Shown here: positions 50,192-59,031 of the stretch, one piece after another | How the letters are laid out: every line of letters begins with the position of its first letter | Numbering within the stretch: the first letter of the stretch is position 1 | Assembly: GCA_964402065.1 (NCBI GenBank) | Contig: CAYOAN010000001.1 | Span: forward strand, 310,001-374,000 | Reading direction: 5' to 3' | DNA length: 64,000 nucleotides | Origin: CAIWMF01 sp964402065 | GTDB taxonomy: Bacteria; Verrucomicrobiota; Verrucomicrobiia; Chthoniobacterales; UBA6821 | Notes under the pieces: generated by a model | What the model was told of the DNA's origin: nothing | Database searches by the model: none | What the model saw: the letters and a program-made list of their open reading frames with translations, nothing else | Made by a program: the position numbers and the translations under genes

Positions 50192-53100
50192 CTAACCAGT
50201 CGTTCTCAACCCGCTTGCAATCGCATTAATTGAGAGAAGGACTGTTGGAAGGAGTTGTTCTGCTTGAGTGGGATTAGTTTCGTGAGACTTCCTCCACTCT
50301 TTCAAAAGCTGAATCTGATGTTCATGCAGTAATTTTAGACCTTCTGCTCGTAATGCCAGAGTTTTAGCCATTCTGGGGCGACGTTGTTCAAAAGAAACAC
50401 CAAAAACTTTCTGGAGTTGATGATCTGTTTTTTTAAATTCCTTAGCAATTAACTCAAAAATACGATCTCGAATCGAAGTTTCCACGACAAGAGTGGCATA
50501 TTTTTGCATGAGAACAAGATCGGCACTGGCTATATTGGTCTCTATATTAGACAAGAGATAATTTAGAAAAGGCCATCTCTGATGATATTTTTTCAGTGCA
50601 TCAAATAGCGCAGGTTTTTTTTCTTCTAAAGCAACCAGTGCTGATCCGACACCAAACCACCCTGGAAGAAAGAAACGAGCCTGATTCCAACTAAAAACCC
50701 AAGGAATAGCACGTAAGTCAGCAAGAGTTCGTTGGCCTGAGCGGTGCTTGGGGCGTGAGCCAATGCGGCTTGCTTCTAGCGCATCTAACGGTGTTGCTTG
50801 TTCATAAAAATTCATGAACCCTTCCGTTTGAATGAATGTTTGATAAGCTAAGCAGCTTTCTTCAGCTAAAAATTCTGCAATGGAAAATGATTCTGTAGAA
50901 AAGCTTTCTTTGTCTTCATGCTTTAAGGAAGCTCCTGTCATACCTGCCAGCAAGAGTTCTAAATGATAAGTTGCTGTAGAAACGTTTGGATATTTTTGAG
51001 CAATGGTTTCGCCTTGCTCTGTCATGCGCAAACTCCCTTGTAGAGAGCCTAGAGGAAGTGCTTGTAAAAAAAGATGTGTCGGCCCAGCTCCTCGGCTGAT
51101 AGTCCCACCTCTGCCATGGAAAAACTGCAATTTGATTCCAAATTTTTTTGAAACTTCTGCCATGGCCCGTTGAGCTTCGTGCAACTCCCATTGACTGGTG
51201 ATGATGCCGCAGTCTTTGTTGCTATCGCTGTAGCCAATCATCACTTCCTGCCTGCCACGTTCTACTGCTGCAGAGAATTGCTGCGTTGTAGCGGTGCTCG
51301 CCTCGTTACGTATTTGAATACGCTCCTCGGCTGTGCTCCTTACGTCTTGCACTTCATCTGCATCAGCGAACGTAGCAGGTAGGATTTCTTTTTGAAAGCG
51401 TTCTACTGCTGCAGAGAATTGCTGCGTTGTAGCGGTGCTCGCCTCGTTACGTATTTGAATACGCTCTTCGGCTGTTTTTTTCGCATCTTTTTCTTGATGC
51501 TTTCCTATCGCCTGCATGCAAGGTTCCTGAAAATATTTTTCTAAAATAGAGGCAGCGTTTTTAAGATCATTTCGTGATTCAAAAAGTGGAACGATGGGAG
51601 TAGGGGAGTAGACTGTTTTTCCATTCCATTTTGTGATACCAGCCTCACGCGCAAGAAGTGTAACCACTAAAAGATCTGAAACCTGACGCGTCATGCTGAC
51701 AATAAGAGAGCCTATTCCTGCTCTTCCAAAAGTTTCCATGTGTTGGCGAAGAACACGATAACATTCTAAAACTGATTGAGCTTCGGCACCAAGAGAAGCA
51801 ATGTCAGTCAAAACTGGCAATAAAGTTTTTGGAGAAGCTAGTTCTTTATGAAGAAACGCAAGGCGTTTTTGTTCGCTCCAATTAAGAAACGAATCTGCTT
51901 CGGGAAACTTTGCTGCTAGTAGAATTTGTTGTAATGCGCGATCGTGGAACTTGCTGTTTTGGCGAATATCCAATGTTGCAAGGTGAAATCCAAAAATATC
52001 AAGAAAACGGAAAAGCGGCCTTACTGAGCTTTCAACGAGATGCTTGGCTCCAATGGAATGAAGGCTTCTTGCAAGCACATCGAGGGCTGTTTTGACTTCT
52101 GTTGGTGAAGCAAAGCAAATTTTTCTTAAGTCTGCTTGTTTTCCTTTTTTAGGAAGTTTTTCTTGGATTAACAGAGCAAACTGACGCCATGGTTCATCTC
52201 GATAAAGGTTTTCAATTTCTTGAGCGATAGGGCCTAGTTCTTGGCTATACTGTTCGATGAACTGTAACAGTTCTTCTGAGGGCTGTTGAAAATGTCGAGA
52301 AAGAGGTAAAGCATTACTAAGTTGACCAAAGGAGCGATGCAGTAAAGCTAATGCACGGCGTCTTAACTCCAGAAGGGTTTCTTGAGTTACTGCTGCAGTT
52401 ACAAAAGGATGACCGTCGCGATCACCACCAACCCAGGTTCCAAAACGGAGTTGAGGCATTGCATCTGCTTCGGCTAGCAGAGTGCGAGAGAAGCCTGCTT
52501 CATCCCATGCTGCGCGCAGACGATCATCGAGGGCCAGGATAGTTCTTGGTATAATCTCACGAAAATAAAATAAAATTTCTCGTCGTTCATCAGCAATGCT
52601 TGGTTGTTCTAAAAAAATTTCTCCACTTCGCCATAATTTTTCGAGGCAAAGTTTTATTTGAGTACGATTTTCTTTTTTTTCTGAAGGAGTTAGTTCTACT
52701 TGATCTCGAAAGGCTAAAAGTTGATGAAGTAGGCGATGTTGTTCTAGCACAGCTCCTCGCTTAGCTTCGGTAGGATGTGCTGTGAAAACTGGTTCAACAC
52801 AGACTTGCGCTAAGAAAGAAGCAATGTTTTGCTCGGTATGCCCCATCTTTTTTAATTGAAGTAGTTGCTCTCCCCACAGCCCTCGCTCAGCGATCAAGCC
52901 AGAACCAATTTCTCGAAGGCGGCGTGTGCGCGCTGCAGCATTTGCTTCTACGATGTTCAAGAGTTGAAAAGCAACAGAGTAAGCTTGTCCTCTGGCTTGA
53001 GTTAAGTGGTTTTGGTCAAGGTCTAAAAGGTTTGGATTCAAGTCATTTTTTGAATCACTTTGATTTAAAGGAGCTAGCCATGGAAGTTGAGCTGCAACTT

Positions 53101-53263
53101 CTTGATTACCTAATTCTTCAAGAACCTCTCGAAAACAGAGTATGAGTTCTTTAAGATCGTTATCAATTTTTTGAAAACCATTTAACAAATAGTCGTGAGA
53201 AGAATATTGATGTTTCTCCATTTGATGATGGCGTATTCTAGGTTTCAAATTTGAAGTTGCCAT
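50192..53263 (-). CDS. ppc: Phosphoenolpyruvate carboxylase with duplicated insertion
   Basis: Carboxylates PEP to oxaloacetate, an anaplerotic step. It is 1023 residues from ATG 53263 (MATSNLKPRIRHH). Catalytic motifs are intact: VFTAHPTEAKRG, RFGTWVGGDRDGHPFVT, the active-site loop VMIGYSDSNKD and FHGRGGTISRGAGP. Between PIVPLFESRNDL and QEVMIGYSDSNKD lies an insertion of about 80 residues absent from the standard enzyme. It contains TAEERIQIRNEASTATTQQF and following residues twice, 47 residues apart, from 77-bp DNA repeats with one mismatch. The frame is kept, so the enzyme may tolerate it as a surface loop near the active-site region. A GTG at 53329 would overlap the divergent CNNM gene. 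Confidence 0.93.
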   Translation of the reverse strand: MATSNLKPRIRHHQMEKHQYSSHDYLLNGFQKIDNDLKELILCFREVLEELGNQEVAAQLPWLAPLNQSDSKNDLNPNLLDLDQNHLTQARGQAYSVAFQLLNIVEANAAARTRRLREIGSGLIAERGLWGEQLLQLKKMGHTEQNIASFLAQVCVEPVFTAHPTEAKRGAVLEQHRLLHQLLAFRDQVELTPSEKKENRTQIKLCLEKLWRSGEIFLEQPSIADERREILFYFREIIPRTILALDDRLRAAWDEAGFSRTLLAEADAMPQLRFGTWVGGDRDGHPFVTAAVTQETLLELRRRALALLHRSFGQLSNALPLSRHFQQPSEELLQFIEQYSQELGPIAQEIENLYRDEPWRQFALLIQEKLPKKGKQADLRKICFASPTEVKTALDVLARSLHSIGAKHLVESSVRPLFRFLDIFGFHLATLDIRQNSKFHDRALQQILLAAKFPEADSFLNWSEQKRLAFLHKELASPKTLLPVLTDIASLGAEAQSVLECYRVLRQHMETFGRAGIGSLIVSMTRQVSDLLVVTLLAREAGITKWNGKTVYSPTPIVPLFESRNDLKNAASILEKYFQEPCMQAIGKHQEKDAKKTAEERIQIRNEASTATTQQFSAAVERFQKEILPATFADADEVQDVRSTAEERIQIRNEASTATTQQFSAAVERGRQEVMIGYSDSNKDCGIITSQWELHEAQRAMAEVSKKFGIKLQFFHGRGGTISRGAGPTHLFLQALPLGSLQGSLRMTEQGETIAQKYPNVSTATYHLELLLAGMTGASLKHEDKESFSTESFSIAEFLAEESCLAYQTFIQTEGFMNFYEQATPLDALEASRIGSRPKHRSGQRTLADLRAIPWVFSWNQARFFLPGWFGVGSALVALEEKKPALFDALKKYHQRWPFLNYLLSNIETNIASADLVLMQKYATLVVETSIRDRIFELIAKEFKKTDHQLQKVFGVSFEQRRPRMAKTLALRAEGLKLLHEHQIQLLKEWRKSHETNPTQAEQLLPTVLLSINAIASGLRTTG
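51258..51475. repeat. In-frame 77-bp direct duplication inside ppc
   Basis: Bases 51258-51334 and 51399-51475 are 77-base copies with a single difference (CTCCTCGG versus CTCTTCGG), offset by 141 bases, a multiple of three. The 64 bases between encode FQKEILPATFADADEVQDVRS or thereabouts. The copies are nearly identical, so the duplication is recent. The repeated unit also holds a short palindrome around CGTATTTGAATACG. Confidence 0.95.
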
Positions 53264-53299
53264 TGTAAAAATAGTTTTGACCTTGATAATATCACGGAA

Positions 53300-54592
53300 A
53301 TGGAAATATCTCCAGCCTTCAACTTTCACCTTCCTGTCTATTTTTTTCCGCTCTTGCGGACATTGCTTGAATCGTTTTTTCTGATTTTGCTAGGAGGAAT
53401 CTTTATTCTGGGAGAGGCTTCGTTAAAAACCGCAAAAGAGAATGCCGAACAATCATCGCGTCTTTATCACCTGCGTCCTATTTTTCGATTTATTGCCGTT
53501 TTTATTTTTGTTTTAGCAGCAGTAATGGCAACAGACACATTGGATGTTGTGTTTCCCTTCTTGTATGGATGGAAACATTTTTTAGTACTAGCAGGAGCTT
53601 TTATTTTTTTAACTCTTACTATTTTGCTTTTTGGTATTGTGTTGCCCCGGGCATTGGGAGAATCATCCTCGGATTCTGGGCTTGCTCGAATCATTTGGCC
53701 GGTGGCCCATACAGCTGTTGTAGCAATTCGACCTGTCGCTCTTGTTATGGAGCAAGTGGCAACGCATTTTTTAAAATGCTTTGGTCTTTCATTGCATGCA
53801 GCAAGTCCTGCTTCCGAGGAAGAGGTGATTCATATTTTAGATGAAGGATTGCATGCTGGTGTTTTTAATGCTTCTGAGAAAAAGATGGTTGAGCGCGTTC
53901 TCGATTTAGATGATCAAATGGTTGATGCTCTCATGACACCAAGGTCCGAATTTGTATGGCTTAATCTGGATGACACCGAAGAAAATAATTGGCGAGCTAT
54001 TACAAAAAGCGGCCATTCTGAGTTTCCTGTTTTTCAAGGGACGCACGATCACCTTGCTGGCGTTGTTTCTGTGAAATCTTTATGGGCTAATATTTCACTC
54101 ACAGGCTCGGTTAAGCTTTCCGATGTAGTTACAGCGCCGCTTTATGTTCCTGCAACCATGAAAGCCTCACAACTCATTGAGGAATTTCGTCGTAAAAGGC
54201 GTCACACAGCTCTTGTTGTTGATGAGTTCGGAGTTGTAGAAGGAATTGTAACGATTAAGGATGTTTTTGAGGCTATTGTTGGTATTTTGCCAGAACGAGA
54301 AGTCAAACAACATTACCCCAAGCTTGTTCGGAAAACAGAACAGAAGTGGATGATCGATGCGGGGTTTGATTTTAAAGAAGCTTGTGAAGCTCTTGCAATG
54401 AGTGTTGAGGAGTTAGAAACAGAGGAAAATAGATACCAAACAATAGGTGGGTTTATTCTTCATCATTTGGGGCACATTCCGCATGAGGGAGAGTTTATCA
54501 TTTGGAAAAATTTTCGTTTTGAAGTTGTTAAGATGAATAAGCATCGGATAGCGCAATTATCAATTACGAAAGAAGTAATAAGGAATGATTAA
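53300..54592 (+). CDS. CNNM/CBS-domain membrane protein (hemolysin-C/CorC type)
   Basis: 430 residues. The N-terminal DUF21/CNNM domain has three to four hydrophobic segments (LLESFFLILLGGIFILGEASLK, FRFIAVFIFVLAAVMAT, FLVLAGAFIFLTLTILLFGIVLPRALGE). A paired CBS module follows (DDQMVDALMTPRSEFVWL, FPVFQGTHDHLAGVVSVKSL, RRKRRHTALVVDEFGVVEGIVTIKDVFEAIVG). The C-terminal CorC/HlyC domain ends it (TIGGFILHHLGHIPHEGEF). Family members are Mg/Co exporters or their regulators; the substrate is uncertain. It is divergent from ppc with a short shared region and is followed by a tRNA gene. Confidence 0.9.
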   Translation: MEISPAFNFHLPVYFFPLLRTLLESFFLILLGGIFILGEASLKTAKENAEQSSRLYHLRPIFRFIAVFIFVLAAVMATDTLDVVFPFLYGWKHFLVLAGAFIFLTLTILLFGIVLPRALGESSSDSGLARIIWPVAHTAVVAIRPVALVMEQVATHFLKCFGLSLHAASPASEEEVIHILDEGLHAGVFNASEKKMVERVLDLDDQMVDALMTPRSEFVWLNLDDTEENNWRAITKSGHSEFPVFQGTHDHLAGVVSVKSLWANISLTGSVKLSDVVTAPLYVPATMKASQLIEEFRRKRRHTALVVDEFGVVEGIVTIKDVFEAIVGILPEREVKQHYPKLVRKTEQKWMIDAGFDFKEACEALAMSVEELETEENRYQTIGGFILHHLGHIPHEGEFIIWKNFRFEVVKMNKHRIAQLSITKEVIRND

Positions 54593-54596
54593 TTTT

Positions 54597-54623
54597 TTTG
54601 TGTTCTTTGTGCTCTTTTATGGC
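54597..54623 (+). repeat. Nine-base repeats upstream of tRNA-Leu(UAA)
   Basis: TTTGTGTTC, TTTGTGCTC and TTTTATGGC follow one another just after the CNNM stop and about 20 bases before the tRNA. The same nonamer begins the stretch before the second tRNA-Leu at 56316. Confidence 0.55.
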
Positions 54624-54644
54624 TATTCTCCATTCTTTCTTTTA

Positions 54645-54729
54645 GCCAGTGTGGCGAAATGGCAGACGCAAGGGACTTAAAATCCCTTTCTACGAAAGTG
54701 GAGTGCGGGTTCGAGTCCCGCCACTGGTA
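54645..54729 (+). tRNA. tRNA-Leu (anticodon UAA)
   Basis: An 85-base class II tRNA. The acceptor arms GCCAGTG and CACTGGT pair, with A as discriminator. D-arm GGCGAAATGGCAGACGC, anticodon stem-loop with CTTAAAA (anticodon TAA, reading UUA), a long variable arm and the T-arm GGGTTCGAGTCCC are clear. CCA is not encoded. Confidence 0.96.
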
Positions 54730-54768
54730 AGATATTTTATAAGTTAGCAGATGAGAGCTTAAGGCAAC

Positions 54769-55860
54769 TCACACAAAAATTTCTCCGACAGTATCTGCTA
54801 ATAATTTTCCTCGGCGCGTGAGAAGCCAGCGATCCTCTGTTCGAAAAAGGAGTCCATGAGCCTCCATTCGTTCTAAGTCTTGTTGCCATTTTTTTCCATG
54901 TTCTAAGGAGAGGCCATGGTGTGTGCGAAGGCCAAAAGCAGCCCTTTCGGAGGCAAGTAGTTCAAAAGATAAGGTCTCTTCAAAATCACGGGCTGTTTGG
55001 CCATTCATCGTGCTAGAAGTATAAAGGCCTGTTTCACGAATATTGCGCCACCGCTTTCCTGCAACTGTCGAAAAGGCACTGGGGCCTAAGCCGAGGTAGT
55101 CGCGACCAAGCCAATAGGCAGTATTATGCAAGGAAGTGTGATTTTTTTTGGCGTAATTAGAAACTTCATATTGCTCGTAGCCTTGAAGCGAAAGTAAGTC
55201 AGCCGTCAGTTCAAATTGAGCTGCTTCCAATTCTTCATTGGGTCTCATCACGCCACGACCTAGCAGACGAAAAAACTCTGTGTCTTCTTCGTAGGTGAGA
55301 CCATAAGCGGAAAGATGCTCTGGATCAAGGCGGAGGCTGCGTTCTAGAGTCTCATGCCAGGATGAAAGTGATTGACCAGGGACTCCAAAAATTAAATCAA
55401 TGGAGATGTTTTTAAATCCAGCATCACGCAATAGATGAAAAGATGATTCTGCTTTTTGAGCTGTATGAGTACGACCAAGCGTTTTAAGAACAGCATCATC
55501 CCAAGACTGGACGCCCATGCTGATTCGGTTGATGCCTGCATCTCGTAATAACGTTGCCTTGTCAGCTGCAACTGTTGCTGGATTCATTTCAATCGTCCAT
55601 TCACGTAGCACTGAAAGATCAAGTAAGCGATGTAATCCTTTAAAAAGAAAGTCAAGTTGCGCTGGAGAAAGTGCGCTTGGCGTTCCTCCGCCTAGAAAAA
55701 TCGTCTCGGGTCGAAGTTGATTGGCGTGATATTCCACTTCAACGAGTAGAGCTTCCAAAAATTTTTCCACGCGCTCTCTTCCTGCTGACTCTTTATAAAA
55801 AGCGCAATAAGGGCAGATGTTAGGACAAAAGGGAATGTGGATATAGAGATGGGAGATCAT
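54769..55860 (-). CDS. hemW: HemW-like radical SAM protein (heme chaperone family)
   Basis: A 363-residue radical SAM enzyme of the HemN/HemW group. The cluster motif FCPNICPYCAF gives C12, C16 and C19 with Phe after the third Cys plus one, the HemW pattern; coproporphyrinogen oxidase HemN would have a fourth Cys. FLGGGTPSAL, the TIEMNPATV strand, RISMGVQSWDDAVLKTLGRTH and SIDLIFGVPGQS are the usual markers, and DYLGLGPSAFS is in the C-domain. HemW is considered a heme-handling protein rather than an oxidase. It is located between the two tRNA-Leu genes, on the opposite strand. Confidence 0.9.
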   Translation of the reverse strand: MISHLYIHIPFCPNICPYCAFYKESAGRERVEKFLEALLVEVEYHANQLRPETIFLGGGTPSALSPAQLDFLFKGLHRLLDLSVLREWTIEMNPATVAADKATLLRDAGINRISMGVQSWDDAVLKTLGRTHTAQKAESSFHLLRDAGFKNISIDLIFGVPGQSLSSWHETLERSLRLDPEHLSAYGLTYEEDTEFFRLLGRGVMRPNEELEAAQFELTADLLSLQGYEQYEVSNYAKKNHTSLHNTAYWLGRDYLGLGPSAFSTVAGKRWRNIRETGLYTSSTMNGQTARDFEETLSFELLASERAAFGLRTHHGLSLEHGKKWQQDLERMEAHGLLFRTEDRWLLTRRGKLLADTVGEIFV

Positions 55861-56075
55861 GACAGCCTCATAGTTTAAAAAAATCTAACATATTCTTTTG
55901 TTAGGAGGCACTGCGGGTCATGCCGTAGCAACTCATTGCAAGTCAAGAGTTGATTAATTGCCTTCGGCAACTTCATCCAACATTAGGTAGAGTAAGTTAA
56001 TGAAGTTTGGGTCTTAATATTCAATCGTTACGCATGATTTTTTACTGCACTTGTTCAAAACCAGCTGTGCAGATG

Positions 56076-56216
56076 CTATTCCATTGCCCTAGCGCCTGAC
56101 GATACACCTTTGCCTAGCGAGCTAACATCTTTTCCAATGCCACTGATAGTATTACAACCAGTCATAACAAAAAGAACTGCTGTGAGAAGGGAAAGAGTTA
56201 GGATCATTTTTTTCAT
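56076..56216 (-). CDS. Entericidin A/B-like small lipoprotein
   Basis: A 46-residue open frame starting at ATG 56216. The lysine start and hydrophobic core (MKKMILTLSLLTAVLFVM) lead to lipobox MTGC, followed by NTISGIGKDVSSLGKG. The latter is the hallmark pattern of the entericidin family (CNTxxGxGxDxxxxG). Entericidins are cell-envelope peptides of uncertain role, in E. coli described as an antidote/toxin pair; here only one is visible. The DNA 3' of it contains TTGCC-TTC-GGCAA and other small hairpins that may end its message. Confidence 0.75.
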   Translation of the reverse strand: MKKMILTLSLLTAVLFVMTGCNTISGIGKDVSSLGKGVSSGARAME

Positions 56217-56270
56217 AGATCTATTTCATGCCAAGAGAGAAAGATTTTGTAAACGTTAAAACGGAATTTT

Positions 56271-56297
56271 TTTGTGTTCTTTATCTACTTTTTTGAC
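56271..56297 (+). repeat. Nine-base repeats upstream of tRNA-Leu(CAA)
   Basis: TTTGTGTTC, TTTATCTAC and TTTTTTGAC; only the first is an exact copy of the unit found before the tRNA at 54645. The tracts before the two tRNA-Leu genes look like diverged copies of one leader. Confidence 0.4.
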
Positions 56298-56315
56298 TAA
56301 GCTGTCTTTCCTTTA

Positions 56316-56399
56316 GCCGGCGTGGCGGAATTGGCAGACGCGCTAGACTCAAAATCTGGTATCCGCAAGGGTGTGTGGGTTCGAGCCCCTCCGCCGGTA
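56316..56399 (+). tRNA. tRNA-Leu (anticodon CAA)
   Basis: An 84-base class II tRNA. The acceptor arms GCCGGCG and CGCCGGT pair, with A as discriminator. The D-arm is GGCGGAATTGGCAGACGC. The anticodon loop CTCAAAA gives anticodon CAA (reading UUG). A long variable arm and the T-arm GGGTTCGAGCCCC follow. CCA is not encoded. It resembles the tRNA-Leu(UAA) 1.6 kb upstream. Confidence 0.96.
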
Positions 56400-56541
56400 G
56401 GCCATTGAGAAGTGATGGCGTTTAGTCAATAGCATTAGGAAAAAATATTTTTATATTTCAGCATTAAATATCGCTGTTTTTTTAATAGTGTTCCAGCGTT
56501 CGTTGAAATTACGAAGAGGAGTAGAACTTTACGAATTAGCC

Positions 56542-59031
56542 ATGAATCAACGTAATTGGAAGCGGCCTCTCAAGACTCCCTGGTATTGGCGGTGGTGGTT
56601 TCTTACCTTGCTTTTTCTTGTCTTTTTATCCTCTCTGTTTGGAGTGTTGGGATATACTTACCTCTATTATGAATTTGGAATGGAGGCCCAAGAATTCAAC
56701 CTTTCCAAGCTAGAAAAAATGGAAGTGGCGAGTGTGATCTATGACCGCCAAGGCATTGAAATTGGAAAAATTTTTATTCTTAACCGCCTTCCTATTTCTT
56801 ACTCCGAAATTCCATTGAGCATTGTTCAGGCAGTTGTTGCAGAAGAGGACAATCGTTTCTTTGAACACCATGGAGTTGATTATTGGGGAGTTCTTCGTGC
56901 AGCGATTAGTAACTATCGGCAGGGTCGGATCAAGCAAGGAGCTAGCACGGTGACGCAGCAATTAGCACGTAATTCTTTTGACCTGCGAGAACGGAGTTAT
57001 CGTCGAAAATTGGTAGAGATGTTCCTTGCTGAGCGCATTGAAAAATCACTCTCCAAGGAAAAAATCATGGAGCTTTATCTCAACCGTATTTATTTCGGAA
57101 GCGGCTTTTATGGTATAGAAGCTGCTGCAATGGGGTATTTTGGCAAACATGCTCGTGACCTTTCAGTAGACGAAGCTGCATTGTTAGCAGGTTTATTGAA
57201 AAGTCCTAATGCACTCTCTCCTTGGAATAATCCAAAAGGAGCGATCAATGTGCGAAATTTTGTGTTAGAGCGAATGAAGGAAATGCATTTCATCACGTCT
57301 CTTGATTTAAAACATGCCGTGGCTGCGCCATTAGGTGTTCAAAAAAGGACGAATCCATTTAAAGCTTCGTATGCTCTTGATTACATTCGTCAGCAGGCGA
57401 TTGCTGCTCTGGGTTTTCAACAAGCGATGAATGGTGGTGTGCGCATTGATACAACCTTTGATTCTAAGCTGCAAAAAATTGCAGAGGATTCCCTCTCCAG
57501 AGAGCTTGGGAGGATTGAGGGAATGCCTGATTATCATCATGAAACTTACAACGATTATCACCTTAAAAATGGTCAGCTCGAAGAAAAAGTAGCGCGAGGT
57601 GAATTTTTAAATTTTCCAACCCCTAATTACTTGCAAGGAGCAGTGCTAGCGCTTGATAACCAAACGGGAGGGATTTTAGCATTAGTGGGAGGGCGTGATT
57701 TCACGCATAGTGAATATAATCGTGCTTTGCAAGGACGTCGTCCACCAGGGACGCTCTTCACTCCTTTTGTTGCCGCCGCTGCTTTTAACAAAGGGATTTT
57801 TCCTGGAACTTCCGTAGATGATTCTTGTATCGACAATCGCTATGTGATGATTGGGGGTGAGACTGGAATTCTTGGGGAGTGGGGAGTCGAACGTGCGGAC
57901 AATAGTTATGAAGGTCCGATGACGGCACAGGAAGCAGTGGCACGAGGAAAAAATGCTGCAGTTGTCCGCTTGGGATTTTTAACAGGAACGGATGCTCTTC
58001 AAAAGTTGGTGAAAAAAGCAGGTATTCATGCGCCAGTTCGTGATGTTGCAAATGCTTACTTGGGTTCAAGTGAAATGGGGCTTGATGACTTAACGCTCGC
58101 ATTTTCAACTTTTCCGGGTCAGGGAAATCGCCCCGATCATCTTTTCGCAATTACAAAAATTACCGATGCTGAAGGACATATTATTTTTAAAACTCCAACA
58201 AAACGTGTTGAGGTTATGTCACCTGACATTGCTTTTCAAACGCACTCACTCTTAGATGATGCCTTGCACAAAACAAATGCTCAAGAACTCGCCCAAATTG
58301 GATTTCCTCAGTTTTCATCAGGCGGCAAGAGCGGTACGGCATATGATTTTACTGATGTCTGGTTTGCTGGGTATTCGAGCAAGGTAACATGTGGTGTTTG
58401 GATTGGTTTTGATAAACCTCAAAAAATTTATCGTGGCGCTTTTGGAAAAGACTTGGCCCTGCCAATCTGGACTTCTGTCATGCAGGCTTCTCTGGAAAGT
58501 TTTTCACCAAACCCTATAAAGCCACCTTCAACGCTTCATTCTATCGAAGTTTGCAAAGCTTCAGGATTATTGCCAGCGGCTGATTGTAAAAAGTCAGAGA
58601 AGGGAACAGCCATTCTTTATGCAACGGCTCTAGAAATTCCTACAATGGAATGTGACCTTCATGGAACAGGGGTACGCTCCCAAGAAAAGGCCGAGGAGGC
58701 TGAGTGGCCAAGGGCTGTTGCAGCTACGGATCTTACTACTATTTCTCCAATTGCCGTTACGGCGCCAACGCTCCTCAAAGAACTCCCGAAGCCGGTTGCA
58801 GAAGGCGAGGTTGATTTTATTATCAATGGAGATCAAAAAATTCCCGTTCAAAGAGCCATTCCCATCGAAAATGATTTCAAAAAAATAAATACTAGTGCAA
58901 CAAACAATGCTCTCTCTCCAAAACAAGAGCCGGAAGTTCGACGTGCAGAGCCAGTCGTACCAACAAATGTTTCAGCAGAACTCCCTGCGCTACCACTTCC
59001 TGCACCTAACCCGGTGAATTTTGAGGAGTAG
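56542..59031 (+). CDS. Class A penicillin-binding protein (PBP1A-like) with degraded transpeptidase motifs
   Basis: 829 residues from ATG 56542 (a GTG at 56488 is possible). One membrane helix (WFLTLLFLVFLSSLFGVLGY) precedes a GT51 domain with intact motifs: VVAEEDNRFFEHHGVD, KQGASTVTQQLARN, RKLVEMFLAERIEKSLSKEKIMELYLN and FGSGFYGIEAAAMGYFGK. The polymerase is therefore probably active. The transpeptidase domain is aligned by context, but its motifs are changed. GRRPPGTLFTPFVAAAAF has TLFT where SxxK is expected. The SxN region is ARGKNAAVVRLGF (GKN). Only KSG in GGKSGTAYDF survives. I infer no DD-transpeptidase activity. Its tail is Pro-rich. Confidence 0.88.
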   Translation: MNQRNWKRPLKTPWYWRWWFLTLLFLVFLSSLFGVLGYTYLYYEFGMEAQEFNLSKLEKMEVASVIYDRQGIEIGKIFILNRLPISYSEIPLSIVQAVVAEEDNRFFEHHGVDYWGVLRAAISNYRQGRIKQGASTVTQQLARNSFDLRERSYRRKLVEMFLAERIEKSLSKEKIMELYLNRIYFGSGFYGIEAAAMGYFGKHARDLSVDEAALLAGLLKSPNALSPWNNPKGAINVRNFVLERMKEMHFITSLDLKHAVAAPLGVQKRTNPFKASYALDYIRQQAIAALGFQQAMNGGVRIDTTFDSKLQKIAEDSLSRELGRIEGMPDYHHETYNDYHLKNGQLEEKVARGEFLNFPTPNYLQGAVLALDNQTGGILALVGGRDFTHSEYNRALQGRRPPGTLFTPFVAAAAFNKGIFPGTSVDDSCIDNRYVMIGGETGILGEWGVERADNSYEGPMTAQEAVARGKNAAVVRLGFLTGTDALQKLVKKAGIHAPVRDVANAYLGSSEMGLDDLTLAFSTFPGQGNRPDHLFAITKITDAEGHIIFKTPTKRVEVMSPDIAFQTHSLLDDALHKTNAQELAQIGFPQFSSGGKSGTAYDFTDVWFAGYSSKVTCGVWIGFDKPQKIYRGAFGKDLALPIWTSVMQASLESFSPNPIKPPSTLHSIEVCKASGLLPAADCKKSEKGTAILYATALEIPTMECDLHGTGVRSQEKAEEAEWPRAVAATDLTTISPIAVTAPTLLKELPKPVAEGEVDFIINGDQKIPVQRAIPIENDFKKINTSATNNALSPKQEPEVRRAEPVVPTNVSAELPALPLPAPNPVNFEE

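Noticed and set aside
54769..55860. Oxygen-independent coproporphyrinogen oxidase HemN
   Set aside because: The radical SAM motif lacks the fourth cysteine typical of HemN (CPYCAF), which fits HemW.
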